A DNA stretch of 64,000 nucleotides from Endozoicomonas sp965232255 (GCA_965232255.1 OZ246962.1:1550001-1614000); one strand, 5' to 3'. Counted from the first letter of the stretch, positions 26,780 to 36,371 are shown. Numbers and translations: made by a program. The notes: generated by a model not told the origin, from the sequence alone.

Positions 26780-27229
26780 ATGAGTGATTGCATCGTCAGG
26801 GACCAACTGACAGACGCCATGAAGGACGCCATGCGCAATCGCGACAAGCCACGACTGGGCACCATTCGGTTGGCCCTGGCTGAACTGAAGCGAATTGAGG
26901 TCGATGAAAAATCGCTGGATGATCAACGTGCCCTGGCAGTACTGGATAAAATGGTAAAGCAACGTCGCGATGCCATTACGCAATTCCAGTCTGCCGGACG
27001 CACGGATCTTGCCGACCAGGAACAGCTTGAGCTGGAAGTCCTGACCGAATTTCTCCCTACTCCTCTTTCTGAGACTGAAATTATCGAACTGGTGGATCTT
27101 GCCATCAGTAGCACCGACGCCTCTGGCATGGCCGATATGGGCAAAGTCATGGCGGTGATCAAACCCCAGGCGCAAGGCCGGGTCGATATGTCAGCCATTA
27201 GCCAGATCATTAAATCCCGTTTAGGCTGA
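26780..27229 (+). CDS. GatB/YqeY domain protein
   Basis: 149 residues. LTDAMKDAMRNRDKPRLGTIRLALAELKRIEVDE is the YqeY opening and KPQAQGRVDMSAISQIIKSRLG the typical end. The domain is the tRNA-binding tail of GatB and, as a free protein, has been proposed to act on tRNA-dependent amidation. Its place between rpsU and dnaG is conserved in many Gammaproteobacteria. GGACC precedes the start. Confidence 0.92.
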   Translation: MSDCIVRDQLTDAMKDAMRNRDKPRLGTIRLALAELKRIEVDEKSLDDQRALAVLDKMVKQRRDAITQFQSAGRTDLADQEQLELEVLTEFLPTPLSETEIIELVDLAISSTDASGMADMGKVMAVIKPQAQGRVDMSAISQIIKSRLG

Positions 27230-27285
27230 CGACAGCGCCGACGAGTGATAAACTCGCTGACCATTTTCTGTTTCAGGCGCCCATC

Positions 27286-29220
27286 ATGGCCGGACGGATT
27301 CCCCAGTATTTTATTGATGACCTGCTCGCCCGGGTGGATATCGTCGATGTGGTCGATCAGCGGATAAAGCTGAAAAAGACCGGACGCAATTACTCCGCTT
27401 GCTGTCCCTTCCATAAAGAGAAAACACCGTCGTTTACTGTCAGTCCGGATAAGCAGTTTTACTACTGCTTTGGGTGTGGTGCCAGTGGAAGCGCCCTGGG
27501 CTTTGTGATGGATCATGACCATCTGGATTTCCCGGAAGCAGTTGAAACTCTGGCTGGCCAGCTCGGCCTGGATGTACCACGGGAAGAGGGCACCCATAAA
27601 CAGCGCGGCCCCGATCACAGCGAACTGTTCAATCTGATGGATCGGGCAGTCGATTTTTACAGCCGCCAACTCAAACAGCACGCACAATCACCTCGTGCCA
27701 TTGACTACTTGAAACGTCGAGGGCTGGACGCGCAAACCCGTCAGCACTTTGCCATTGGCTTCGCTCCGCCTGGGTGGGACAACCTGAAAAACGAGCTGGC
27801 CACCTCGGCGCAAAAAGAACAGCAGCTGATCACCACCGGTATGCTGGTACTCAATGAAGATCATAACTCGGTGTACGACCGTTTTCGCGAGCGGATTATC
27901 TTCCCCATCCGCGACAGCCGTGGGCGCTACATTGCCTTTGGTGGTCGTGTACTGGGTAATGACAAGCCCAAATACCTGAACTCGCCGGAATCGCCCATCT
28001 TCCACAAAGGCAAAGAGCTTTATGGTCTGTACGAAGCGCGTCAGGCCAACCGTAAACTGAGCCGCATTCTGGTGGTGGAAGGTTATATGGATGTGGTCGC
28101 TCTGGCGCAGCACGGCATTACCAATGCCGTTGCCACTCTCGGGACTGCCACTACCGCCGACCATATGCAGCGGTTATTTAAAGTGGTGCCGGAAGTAGTA
28201 TTCTGTTTTGACGGTGACGATGCTGGTCGGCGAGCTGCCTGGCGCGCTCTGGAATCCACCCTGGGCCATATGCTGGATGGTCGGCAGGCCCGTTTTCTGT
28301 TTCTGCCCCAGGGCGAAGATCCGGATAGCATTGTGCGCAGTGAAGGCGCGGAAAATTTTGCTGAACGGATCAAAAGTCAGGCAGTTAGCCTGGATAACCT
28401 GCTGTTTCGGGAGCTGGAAGCGGAGCTCGACTTGGCAACCATGGATGGTCGTGCCCGGTTAGCCAAACTAACACAGCCGTACATCGACCAGTTGCCTGAC
28501 GGGCTGTTTCGCCAACTGATGCTGAACCGACTCGCTGAGCGCACCGGACTGGATGCTCGCTATCTGCAGGCGCACTTTCAGGAAGCGGTGCGAATAGAAA
28601 AACCAGAGCCAGTGGCAGCTGTACCTGCTCATCAAATCATCGCACCGCAGGATGATATTTATTCATACGACAGTGGGTGGTCAGTCACCCCCGATGTTGA
28701 TTATCCGCCATGCGCGGCGAACTTTGCTCCAGCGCCACATCGTCACAGTTCCTTCGGGAAAACCGCACGTTTATCGTCGGCGGGTTACGCCATAAGACAA
28801 TTGTTGTGTAATCCTGAGTTTGCCTACGAGGTTGCCGAACCATTAAGCGAGCTGCGTCTGGCAAACGACAGTGACAGCCAGTTATTGATTGACCTGTTGA
28901 CTGTCCTGAAACAGGAACCGCGCCTGACTACGGCCAAATTGATCGCCAAGTGGTACGATACTGCCAAAGGTGAACGACTGAAGTCGTTGGCAGCACTTGA
29001 TCACGGCACCGTGGCCCATCCCGAAGAATTCCTTGACACCATTGCTACCATTCGCAAAAACAACCGTGAAGCTGACAAAAAAAGCCAGCACAGCAACTTT
29101 TTAAGCATCAATCTCAACAATCGCAAACCCAGTCAGCTTGATGAAGAAACGCGGAAAAAATACTTGGAACTCCTTGAAAGCAAGCGACAAAGCCTCAATT
29201 ATACGAAAGGTGACTCATAA
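27286..29220 (+). CDS. dnaG: DNA primase
   Basis: 644 residues. The CHC2 zinc finger is C40-x2-H43 with C61-x2-C64. The RNA polymerase-like core includes the TOPRIM elements LVVEGYMDVV and CFDGDDAGRRAA, and the stretch FGGRVLGNDKPKYLNSPESPIFHKGKELYG is the DnaG core signature. A low-conservation linker (about 440-490) leads to the helical C-terminal domain that binds DnaB. It synthesises RNA primers for replication. It is second to last in the operon, 57 bases after yqeY. Confidence 0.96.
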   Translation: MAGRIPQYFIDDLLARVDIVDVVDQRIKLKKTGRNYSACCPFHKEKTPSFTVSPDKQFYYCFGCGASGSALGFVMDHDHLDFPEAVETLAGQLGLDVPREEGTHKQRGPDHSELFNLMDRAVDFYSRQLKQHAQSPRAIDYLKRRGLDAQTRQHFAIGFAPPGWDNLKNELATSAQKEQQLITTGMLVLNEDHNSVYDRFRERIIFPIRDSRGRYIAFGGRVLGNDKPKYLNSPESPIFHKGKELYGLYEARQANRKLSRILVVEGYMDVVALAQHGITNAVATLGTATTADHMQRLFKVVPEVVFCFDGDDAGRRAAWRALESTLGHMLDGRQARFLFLPQGEDPDSIVRSEGAENFAERIKSQAVSLDNLLFRELEAELDLATMDGRARLAKLTQPYIDQLPDGLFRQLMLNRLAERTGLDARYLQAHFQEAVRIEKPEPVAAVPAHQIIAPQDDIYSYDSGWSVTPDVDYPPCAANFAPAPHRHSSFGKTARLSSAGYAIRQLLCNPEFAYEVAEPLSELRLANDSDSQLLIDLLTVLKQEPRLTTAKLIAKWYDTAKGERLKSLAALDHGTVAHPEEFLDTIATIRKNNREADKKSQHSNFLSINLNNRKPSQLDEETRKKYLELLESKRQSLNYTKGDS

Positions 29221-29510
29221 CCATCCAGAGTGCCTGGCCGAGTCGTAAAAAATCACTGCATGGTAGTGAATATTAGGTATACTTGTTTGTCACTGTATCC
29301 TGTGGAACTGTATTTATTGGCCACACCTCTAATTCCAACCCAGTCTGAACACGCCAGGGAGAGGTTACCCGCGTCATGGAATGCATTCCGGTAACTCGTC
29401 CAATCAAGTCGGGGCCGCCGCCCAGTGGTGCTTTACGCTGTTTATGAGCTATAATTGCCTGCTTACGTTTTTTTGTCCGGTTCGTCAATATCCGCTGTTA
29501 AAGGGTTGAT

Positions 29511-31349
29511 ATGTCAGCAAATTCGCAACAACAATCCAGATTAAAAGAGCTTATCGCCCGTGGTAAGGAACAGGGGTACCTGACTTACGCGGAGGTTAAT
29601 GACCATCTTCCGGAAGATATTTCCGATCCTGATCAGGTGGAAGACATCATCCGCATGATCAATGACATGGGTATCAGTGTCTACGAGACTGCGCCGGATG
29701 CTGACACCTTGCTCATGTCCGAAGCCGATACCGATGAGGCGGCTGCCGAAGAAGCAGCTGCTGCCCTTGCTGCTGTGGAGCAAGAGGCCGGCAGAACCAC
29801 CGACCCGGTGCGTATGTACATGCGCGAAATGGGGACCGTTGAACTGCTGACACGCGAAGGCGAAATCCAGATCGCCAAACGCATTGAGGAAGGCTGGCGC
29901 GAAGTCATGTCAGCGTTGGCCCATTTTCCCGGCTCTGCCCAAATTGTGCTCGATGAGTACGATCGTCTGACCGAAGAAGAAGGGCGTCTGACCGATGTAA
30001 TCAGCGGTTACATTGATCCGGACGACGACGCCGAAATCACTACGTCCGACGACGAAGATGTGGAGATTGATCCATCAGCCCTCGACGATGACGAAAGCGA
30101 GGATGAAGAGGATGACGGCGATAGCGAAGAAGAAGGCGACAGTGGTCTCGATCCGGAAGAAGCGAAAGAACGCTTTAACCTGTTGAGACAGGCGCTGGAA
30201 AAGGCCAATGCCACTATCGCTAGCCAGGGTTGGGACAAGAGCGAAGCGGCACTTGATGAGCTGGCCGAAGTCTTTATGCCACTGAAGCTGGTACCGCGCA
30301 TTTTCGATATGCTGGTATTTCGCATTCGCAATGCCGTTGAACGTATACGCGACAATGAACGTGCAGTGATGCAGCTGTGCGTGCGTAAGTCAAAAATGCC
30401 GCGCAAGATTTTCCTGAACGCCTTCCCCGGTAACGAGACCAATCTTGGCTGGGTAGACGAGCTGGCCGCTGGCAGCGGTGGTTATGTAGAAACCTTGCAA
30501 AATTACCGTGAGGAGATCGTTCGCGCCCAGAAAAAACTGGCCAATATTGAGAAAGAATTTGCTCTTTCGCTGGTCCAGATAAAAGACATCAATCGTAAGA
30601 TGTCCCTGGGTGAGGCCCGAGCCCGCCGTGCTAAAAAGGAAATGGTGGAAGCCAACTTGCGTCTGGTTATTTCCATTGCCAAGAAGTATACCAACCGTGG
30701 CATGCAGTTCCTCGACTTGATTCAGGAAGGCAATATCGGCCTGATGAAGGCGGTGGACAAATTCGAATATCGTCGTGGTTACAAGTTCTCCACTTACGCT
30801 ACCTGGTGGATTCGTCAGGCAATCACCCGTTCCATTGCGGACCAGGCTCGCACCATTCGTATTCCGGTGCACATGATTGAGACCATCAACAAGCTGAACC
30901 GGATTTCCCGACAGATGTTGCAGGAGATGGGCCGCGAACCCACTCCTGAAGAGCTGGCGGTGCGTATGGATATGCCGGAAGACAAAATTCGCAAGGTGCT
31001 GAAAATCTCCAAAGAACCAATCTCTATGGAGACACCTATTGGTGACGATGAGGATTCTCACTTGGGAGACTTTATCGAAGACGCCACCATGCAGTCACCG
31101 ATTGACCGGGCTACCGGCGAAGGCTTGAAAGAGTCTACCCGCATGGTGTTGGCTGGTCTGACCGCCCGTGAAGCAAAAGTGTTGAGAATGCGTTTCGGGA
31201 TTGATATGAACACCGACCATACGCTGGAAGAGGTGGGCAAGCAGTTCGACGTTACCCGTGAGCGTATCCGCCAGATCGAAGCGAAGGCGCTGAGAAAACT
31301 GCGTCATCCGACCCGTTCTGATCATCTGCGCAGCTTCCTGGATGAGTAG
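29511..31349 (+). CDS. rpoD: RNA polymerase primary sigma factor (sigma70)
   Basis: 612 residues. Region 1.1 spans the first 80 residues. Region 1.2 begins DPVRMYMREMGTVELLTREGE. An acidic insert (Asp/Glu-rich, about 165-215) occupies the non-conserved region. Regions 2.1-2.4 carry NLRLVISIAKKYTNRGMQFLDL and YKFSTYATWWIRQAI; region 4.2 carries the helix-turn-helix TLEEVGKQFDVTRERIRQIE. AAAGGG lies six bases before the ATG. The 290 bases after dnaG may hold an internal promoter. A strong terminator closes the operon. Confidence 0.97.
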   Translation: MSANSQQQSRLKELIARGKEQGYLTYAEVNDHLPEDISDPDQVEDIIRMINDMGISVYETAPDADTLLMSEADTDEAAAEEAAAALAAVEQEAGRTTDPVRMYMREMGTVELLTREGEIQIAKRIEEGWREVMSALAHFPGSAQIVLDEYDRLTEEEGRLTDVISGYIDPDDDAEITTSDDEDVEIDPSALDDDESEDEEDDGDSEEEGDSGLDPEEAKERFNLLRQALEKANATIASQGWDKSEAALDELAEVFMPLKLVPRIFDMLVFRIRNAVERIRDNERAVMQLCVRKSKMPRKIFLNAFPGNETNLGWVDELAAGSGGYVETLQNYREEIVRAQKKLANIEKEFALSLVQIKDINRKMSLGEARARRAKKEMVEANLRLVISIAKKYTNRGMQFLDLIQEGNIGLMKAVDKFEYRRGYKFSTYATWWIRQAITRSIADQARTIRIPVHMIETINKLNRISRQMLQEMGREPTPEELAVRMDMPEDKIRKVLKISKEPISMETPIGDDEDSHLGDFIEDATMQSPIDRATGEGLKESTRMVLAGLTAREAKVLRMRFGIDMNTDHTLEEVGKQFDVTRERIRQIEAKALRKLRHPTRSDHLRSFLDE

Positions 31350-31366
31350 CAAAAGCAAGTATGAAT

Positions 31367-31394
31367 AAAAAAGCGCCGTATGGCGCTTTTTTTT
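31367..31394 (+). terminator. Terminator of the rpsU-dnaG-rpoD operon
   Basis: An A-run, GCGCC, a four-base loop GTAT, GGCGC and eight T lie 17 bases after the rpoD stop. The A-run also makes it usable from the opposite strand. Confidence 0.92.
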
Positions 31395-31444
31395 AGGGAT
31401 TTTAGGCAAGTTTTCAATACCAGACCACGACATCACTCGAGGTT

Positions 31445-32542
31445 TCAGGCTGCATAGGTTGGGTAGTCCGTCAGGCCGTGTTCACCGCCACCAAAAATGG
31501 TGTCAGGATCGGGTACAGCCAGAGGGTAGTTGTATTGCAAACGGGTAGGCAGATCGGGATTGGCAATAAATGAGCGACCAAAGCCGATCATATCGGCCAG
31601 GTTAGCATCGAGCATGGCCTGTGCGGTCTCCGCCGTATAGCCGCCTGCGTACATCATGATACCGTCAAAGGCATCGCGTAGCGCCTGCTTGAAGGCTATG
31701 GGCATATCTGGCGCATCGTCCCAGTCTGCCTCAGCAATATGCAGGTAGACGACCTTGTGTTTGTTGAGCAGGGCTGCAGCGGCGGTGTAGGTTTCTTCGG
31801 GATTGGCATCGACGGTGCCATTGAGCGTAGTCAGGGGCGCGAGGCGCACACCTACTCGGTCAGCACCAATGGCGTCCACCAAGGCAGTGACCACTTCATC
31901 GAGGAAGCGCAGACGATTTTCCACGGAGCCGCCGTATTCATCGGTGCGCGCATTGGATTCGGAATCGATAAACTGATTGACCAGGTAGCCATTAGCAGCA
32001 TGCAGTTCGATACCATCAAAACCAGCTGCAATGGCATTCTTGGCCGCTTGGGCATATTGTCCAATGACCATAGTGATATCATCTTTGGTCATCGCTCGTG
32101 GTTCCACTACATCAACAAAACCGGGGGCATCCGTACCGTCGTCGATAAACACCCGTACGTTTTCAGCTTTGATTGCCGAGGCGGAGATGGGTTGCTCACC
32201 ACCAGTGTTGGCTGGATGAGTTACCCGGCCCACGTGCCACAGTTGGGCAAACATTACACCATTGCGAGTGTGGACAGCATCAGTTACCTTCTTCCATCCT
32301 TCGATTTGGTCTTCAGTATAGATGCCGGGTGTCCAGGCATAACCTTGTCCCAGCGCTGAAATCTGCACACCTTCACTCACGATCAATCCGGCACTGGCCC
32401 GTTGAGCGTAATAGACCGCCATCAACGCGTTGGGCACATTGCCGGGTCCGATAGCGCGAGAGCGCGTCATAGGGCACATTACAATGCGGTTGGCCAGCGT
32501 GTAGGGGCCCATTTGTATAGGAGAGAAGAGGGAAATCGTCAT
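31445..32542 (-). CDS. Old Yellow Enzyme family alkene reductase (NemA-like)
   Basis: 365 residues from the ATG at 32542 (GGAGA nine bases upstream; the open frame from 32602 is longer than the family). Motifs in order: MCPMTRSRA, LWHVGRVTHPAN, FDGIELHAANGYLVNQFID, DEYGGSVENRLRFLDEVV, and the FMN phosphate site IGFGRSFIANPDLP. The His-Ala-Ala-Asn element corresponds to the His/Asn pair that binds the carbonyl or nitro group. Members are FMN enzymes that reduce activated alkenes, quinones or nitrate esters with NADPH. No N-ethylmaleimide repressor gene is adjacent. It marks the left edge of the accessory island. Confidence 0.9.
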   Translation of the reverse strand: MTISLFSPIQMGPYTLANRIVMCPMTRSRAIGPGNVPNALMAVYYAQRASAGLIVSEGVQISALGQGYAWTPGIYTEDQIEGWKKVTDAVHTRNGVMFAQLWHVGRVTHPANTGGEQPISASAIKAENVRVFIDDGTDAPGFVDVVEPRAMTKDDITMVIGQYAQAAKNAIAAGFDGIELHAANGYLVNQFIDSESNARTDEYGGSVENRLRFLDEVVTALVDAIGADRVGVRLAPLTTLNGTVDANPEETYTAAAALLNKHKVVYLHIAEADWDDAPDMPIAFKQALRDAFDGIMMYAGGYTAETAQAMLDANLADMIGFGRSFIANPDLPTRLQYNYPLAVPDPDTIFGGGEHGLTDYPTYAA

Positions 32543-33076
32543 CGACAGTTCTCCAAAGAGATACAGGTAAAATTGCCAAGTACCTGGTAAATGGAAACGC
32601 AAAATACCAGTCAGGTTGTAATAGATGACCGCTGGTATTAAACGACCAGCTCGAAACTGTTGTTTTGTTGGTCAAAATCAGAATGCAAATCTGCACTACG
32701 GGCAGCGACCCAAGCCTGATGACTGGGAGTGATCTGGTACATATTGGTAAACGTCAAGGTAAGGATACCGCCGTTGTTTTCGCGGTCAATATCGGTGTTT
32801 GCGTTCTCGGTAGGGAGTAAAAAAAGGACAGCCATTTTTCTCAGCAGTAAAAAAAGGAAGTAAAAAAAGGACAGTCATTTTTCTCAGAGTAAAAAACAGG
32901 GAGAAAGAAAGAGAGTAAAAAATAAAAAAAGACAGCCACTTTTCTTGGTTGAGGATTTACGGGGGGACTATTTTTTTCTTTGGTTGGTTGTTGGGGATAA
33001 GGTTTACTGTCAGTGTCCCATTCACCCTCTGAGTAGATCAGAACTGCGGGTGAGCGGGATGGCAGGTTAAGTGAGT
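32543..33076. other. Left boundary of the repeat-rich island
   Basis: About 530 bases between the OYE gene and the RTX gene. A 65-codon frame at 32638-32835 (minus) ends inside the repeats and shows no domain. The rest is A-rich and contains three copies of the left half of the island repeat. Confidence 0.5.
32819..32948. repeat. Island hairpin repeat: three left halves in tandem
   Basis: Left halves (A-run, GGACAGCCATTTTTCTC or close) occur at 32819-32844, 32862-32886 and 32924-32948. The last lacks one G. No right half (ATGGGTGTCC) follows, so the cluster cannot form the full hairpin. Confidence 0.85.
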
Positions 33077-34381
33077 TTATACTGAGAACAGCTCGCCAAT
33101 ATGAACGGCATCGGCGGGATCGTAGCTATCTGGATCAGAACCCAGTGCACCATCCAGGAAATAGACCTGTTCGATATTTGTCAGAGTGGTTTCGAACGGT
33201 TGATTATTTTCAAAATTATTACCACTTACGATAATTGAACCATCTTCTCCTCTGGTGAACGTATAGTCGTCCATGGAGCCTGTCAGAACATAGGTATCTT
33301 TACCGTCACCACCATCGATCCGGTTGCCGACGCCTAGTTCATCACGCAGCCAGTCATTGCCGTCCCCACCATGGATCTGGTCGACACCTTCACCACCGCC
33401 GAGGTAATCATCGCCATCTTCGCCCCACAGGCGATCAGCGCCTTCGCCGCCATAGATAGTATCTTTGCCAGCGCCGCCGACAATGTCATCATTACCGCTG
33501 TCGCCGTGAATGGTATCGTTACCCTGGCCGCCTCTGAGGTAGTCATTACCCTTGCCGCCTTCAATTTCATCGTCGCCGGCACCGCCTTCAACCGTATCGT
33601 TGCCGACACCGCCTTTTATGATGTCGTCGCCGCCACCGCCAGCCAGGTAGTCATTGCCTTTCCCACCCTGCAAAAGGTCATCGCCATCATTGCCGCTGAT
33701 TGTATCGTCACCGGCTGCGCCCTGGATAGAGTAATTGGTGTCGGTGCTGAACTGATTGTGAGCACCGCCATGGAGATAACCGTCGCCAGCGCCATCTGTG
33801 TAGTGGAAATCGTAATGCTTACCGTCAACTTCAACGTTTTTTTCAACCCCTTCAAGACGTTCGACATTCTGAAAAGGGCCAGGGATGACATCGACTAACG
33901 GTACATCAGTGTTCGGGTTATCGTCTCCCAACGGACCCTCGTGATAGTCGTGGTGAATGTCTTCGTTCTGGAAGCGGATGACTTCGATATTTTTCAGCGT
34001 GGTCTGGAACTTGTCGGCAGGGAGATCCTTGCGGGTAACGACGATGGAGCCATCAACCAGCATTTCAAAGTTGTAGTCTTCCTGGCGACCGGCGAGCATA
34101 AAGACATCTTTGCCATGGCCACCATCAACCAAATTGACGCCATACCGATCGCTCAAGACATCGTCACCCCGACCACCAAAGAGCTGGTCATTGCCATGGC
34201 CACCCACGACTGTATCCTTGCCATCGCCGCCCTGGATAAAGTCGTCGCCCTTGCCACCATAGATAGTGTCGTTACCCTTGTTACCTTCGAGACGATCGTC
34301 ACCATCCTTGCCGTGAATTATGTCGTCGTCAGGCGTACCTTCGAACCTGTTATCGTTACCATTGGTTTGGGGATTCTTCAT
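33077..34381 (-). CDS. RTX (hemolysin-type calcium-binding) repeat protein with duplicated architecture
   Basis: 434 residues. Two blocks of GGxGxDxU nonapeptides, at about 10-90 and 215-350, form calcium-binding beta-rolls. Each block is followed by the same module: DGGHGKDVFML / DGGDGKDTYVL, then a strand ending DGSIVV / DGSIIV, then TTLKNIEVIRF / TTLTNIEQVYF. The protein is thus an internal duplication of roll plus cap. There is no signal peptide, as expected for type I secretion, but no type I exporter lies in the window and no enzymatic domain is visible. It may be a surface or adhesion protein. Confidence 0.85.
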   Translation of the reverse strand: MKNPQTNGNDNRFEGTPDDDIIHGKDGDDRLEGNKGNDTIYGGKGDDFIQGGDGKDTVVGGHGNDQLFGGRGDDVLSDRYGVNLVDGGHGKDVFMLAGRQEDYNFEMLVDGSIVVTRKDLPADKFQTTLKNIEVIRFQNEDIHHDYHEGPLGDDNPNTDVPLVDVIPGPFQNVERLEGVEKNVEVDGKHYDFHYTDGAGDGYLHGGAHNQFSTDTNYSIQGAAGDDTISGNDGDDLLQGGKGNDYLAGGGGDDIIKGGVGNDTVEGGAGDDEIEGGKGNDYLRGGQGNDTIHGDSGNDDIVGGAGKDTIYGGEGADRLWGEDGDDYLGGGEGVDQIHGGDGNDWLRDELGVGNRIDGGDGKDTYVLTGSMDDYTFTRGEDGSIIVSGNNFENNQPFETTLTNIEQVYFLDGALGSDPDSYDPADAVHIGELFSV

Positions 34382-34498
34382 AATACTAGTCTCGCAGCAC
34401 CTTTTATCTTATTTTTTATTTTTTGCTACTACGTAACTGCTCAGCCAGTATATCTATTCCCCAATAGACGGCAATAAATTTTTTTGAAAAAAAGGAAG

Positions 34499-34520
34499 AA
34501 AAAAAGACATTCATTTTTAT
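34499..34520. repeat. Degenerate left half of the island repeat
   Basis: An A-run followed by GACATTCATTTTTAT upstream of the RTX gene. It is diverged and lacks a right half. Confidence 0.5.
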
Positions 34521-34576
34521 ATTCTATCTCCTGTATTCTTTGGCGAATGATTGGAATGTGAGTGTGGCTTAACAGC

Positions 34577-34603
34577 TCATCTGTTCATCTGTTCATCTGT
34601 TCA
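34577..34603. repeat. Three tandem copies of TCATCTGTT
   Basis: A perfect 9-bp unit is present three times. It lies in non-coding DNA between the RTX gene and the transposase remnant. Confidence 0.7.
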
Positions 34604-34692
34604 TTCACTACAGGCACACAGGTACTTTGGCAAAAGTTATCAAGGAATTCCCAGGCTTAGTCAGAACTCACCACAGGCACCTAACGACTTGG

Positions 34693-35112
34693 TCACAAGA
34701 GTACGCCACAGCACGAGAAGTGGGCTTCGCAGGCAGAAGAATGATAAAGACAGCTGCTCGCAGTTATGCCATGAACCCAATGCCTCCCACAACTTTCTGC
34801 ATAAACCTTCAGTGAGAGCAGCTTACCAACTGTGCGGCGAAATGAGCTGCCCCGATTCATCGTTGCCAGCCATTCATTAGGGACAATTCCCAGACGCTCT
34901 GAAATAGGCGGAACATCTTCAGTTATACGACCATGTTTACCTTTTCGAATAATCCTGCCAGACCAGTCAACCAGTGCAATATAACTGCTGAGTGGGTAGG
35001 GGATTGCCAGCTCCGGATTTTGACCTTGTACTTTTAGCGGCATTAAGTATTCGTTTTGCCTTTTGCCAGTTGTGCCAAGGTAAGCCTCAATCCAGTCTTT
35101 AATAGTCGAATT
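34693..35112 (-). pseudogene. C-terminal remnant of a Y1 (IS200-like/REP-associated) transposase
   Basis: The longest frame starts at 35043, but the same frame is open back to about 35112 (TIKDWIEAYLGTTGKRQ). The segment YIALVDWSGRIIRKGKHGRI, then EDVPPISERLGI and WLATMNRGSSFRRTVGK, matches the C-terminal third of a long Y1-type transposase family common in marine Gammaproteobacteria. The His-hydrophobic-His site and catalytic Tyr lie in the missing N-terminal part, so this copy is dead. Its broken upstream end coincides with a right half of the island repeat at 35108-35130. Confidence 0.7.
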
Positions 35113-35130
35113 TATGAGTGTCCTATTTTT
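35108..35130. repeat. Isolated right half of the island repeat
   Basis: GAATTTATGAGTGTCC followed by TATTTTT, at the truncated 5' side of the transposase remnant. No left half is present within 100 bases. Confidence 0.75.
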
Positions 35131-35584
35131 GTCCGCTATTTTTGTTTTCTATTTTCGTCCCCATTTTATCTTTATTTTTGCTATCTACAAAAAATGAACA
35201 GTTACTTATTTTCCTATTTTCTGCGGTAAAATTACCAATTTTCTTTCTCATAGCGCTGCTCTATCCTCAATTTGCAGACCACGTAGCCATGCCAAGGATG
35301 CAGAGATGCCCATTCTCCAGGGAGAATATTCCTTTGGCAAGTAATATCAGGCATAGCGTATAGCCAATCAAAATTTCTTACTTTGAAACGAAGTTAGTCA
35401 TCAAAAGATAATCACTATTGAGTTGATCGTAATTCAGGAAAATACAAGCAATTTTTCGCTAGTGGTTGTGAAGTGTTGAAAAAATAAAGTGTCACCCATC
35501 ATCCAAGGGTTAGTAGCACCAGAAGCTCGGCCAATTTAAGGACGAGTAGTTCACAAATAAAACTGAGCAAGAGGTTGTTGCAGC
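35131..35584. other. AT-rich intergenic DNA
   Basis: About 450 bases with no supported gene. A weak plus-strand frame at 35118-35363 is low-complexity and runs out of the repeat. The region must include the promoter for the gene at 35585. Confidence 0.4.
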
Positions 35585-36250
35585 ATGAAAATGTCTGATA
35601 AGTCAATTGATTTGACGGTGAAGTTATACTTGACCCATCAGCTCGGCATCAGCACGATCACCAATGCCATTAGCAATATGGCCGAGAATAATACCACTAC
35701 AGTGATGGTCTTTATTGACAGTTTTGACGATGTGATGGCTTATAAGGATGAAAAGTCCACTGTGGATGATGTTGCCAGGTTACTTATTACAACCGCTCAA
35801 GAGTACCGTGTTCCTATCGTTCTGTTTAATACTGACAGCAAATACAAGAATTTGCTGACTTCATATGCAGTAGCTGCTATTGATGTAGTCGAAGGTGACA
35901 AGGTTGAGCTCAACGCTATTAAAATGCGTGGTGAATTACCTGTTGGCAGAGACTTTTCTGTCAACATGGCAACAGTGGATAGTATCAACGCACTGTTTGA
36001 TCTGGAAAAAGATGGCTTGCTGCACTTCTTCAGTAAAACGAATAAGTTCGTTACCAATAGCAGTGTTCTGAACTCCATGCTAAGTGGTGGATTTATGCAA
36101 GGACAACTGACGATTTTTGAGTGCAATACCAAGGAGTGTGCGTCACAACTGTCGAGTAGAATTATTACTGACATAGAAGAGAGTAATATCGCCTATGTTG
36201 GCGATGATACCCATCCGGTAATTATCAATGTGAAAAATAGTTCTCTTTAA
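35585..36250 (+). CDS. Hypothetical protein, possibly a degenerate KaiC/RecA-like ATPase fragment
   Basis: 221 residues. Residues 38-50 (TTVMVFIDSFDDV) resemble a Walker B strand, followed by a helix and VPIVLFNTDSKY, like the sensor strand after Walker B in RecA/KaiC folds. Residues 150-180 (SSVLNSMLSGGFMQGQLTIFE) resemble the strand just before a KaiC Walker A, but the P-loop is replaced by CNTKECASQL and has no Gly-Lys-Thr. The order suggests the end of one RecA-like domain followed by the start of a second, both inactive. This is a pattern-level reading and could be wrong. It is flanked by island repeats on the downstream side. Confidence 0.6.
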   Translation: MKMSDKSIDLTVKLYLTHQLGISTITNAISNMAENNTTTVMVFIDSFDDVMAYKDEKSTVDDVARLLITTAQEYRVPIVLFNTDSKYKNLLTSYAVAAIDVVEGDKVELNAIKMRGELPVGRDFSVNMATVDSINALFDLEKDGLLHFFSKTNKFVTNSSVLNSMLSGGFMQGQLTIFECNTKECASQLSSRIITDIEESNIAYVGDDTHPVIINVKNSSL

Positions 36251-36268
36251 TCTAGAGAGTTATGAACT

Positions 36269-36371
36269 AAAAAAAGGGACATCCACTTTTCTTGGTAAAA
36301 TTTATGGGTGTCCTCGTCTCCTCTCTTCTCGTCTCCTCTCATCTCCCTCTGTAGAATTTATGGATGTCCTT
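36269..36371. repeat. Island hairpin repeat plus an extra right half
   Basis: A-run, GGGACATCCACTTTTCTTGG, then AATTTATGGGTGTCC (36269-36314). A pyrimidine tract of CTC/TCT follows, then a second right half GAATTTATGGATGTCC at 36354-36369. It begins 19 bases after the stop of the preceding gene. Confidence 0.8.

Noticed and set aside
33371..34477. Plus-strand frames rich in Val, Ile and Ala over the RTX gene
   Set aside because: They are the reverse complement of GGxGxD repeats, which produces hydrophobic periodic peptides without meaning.
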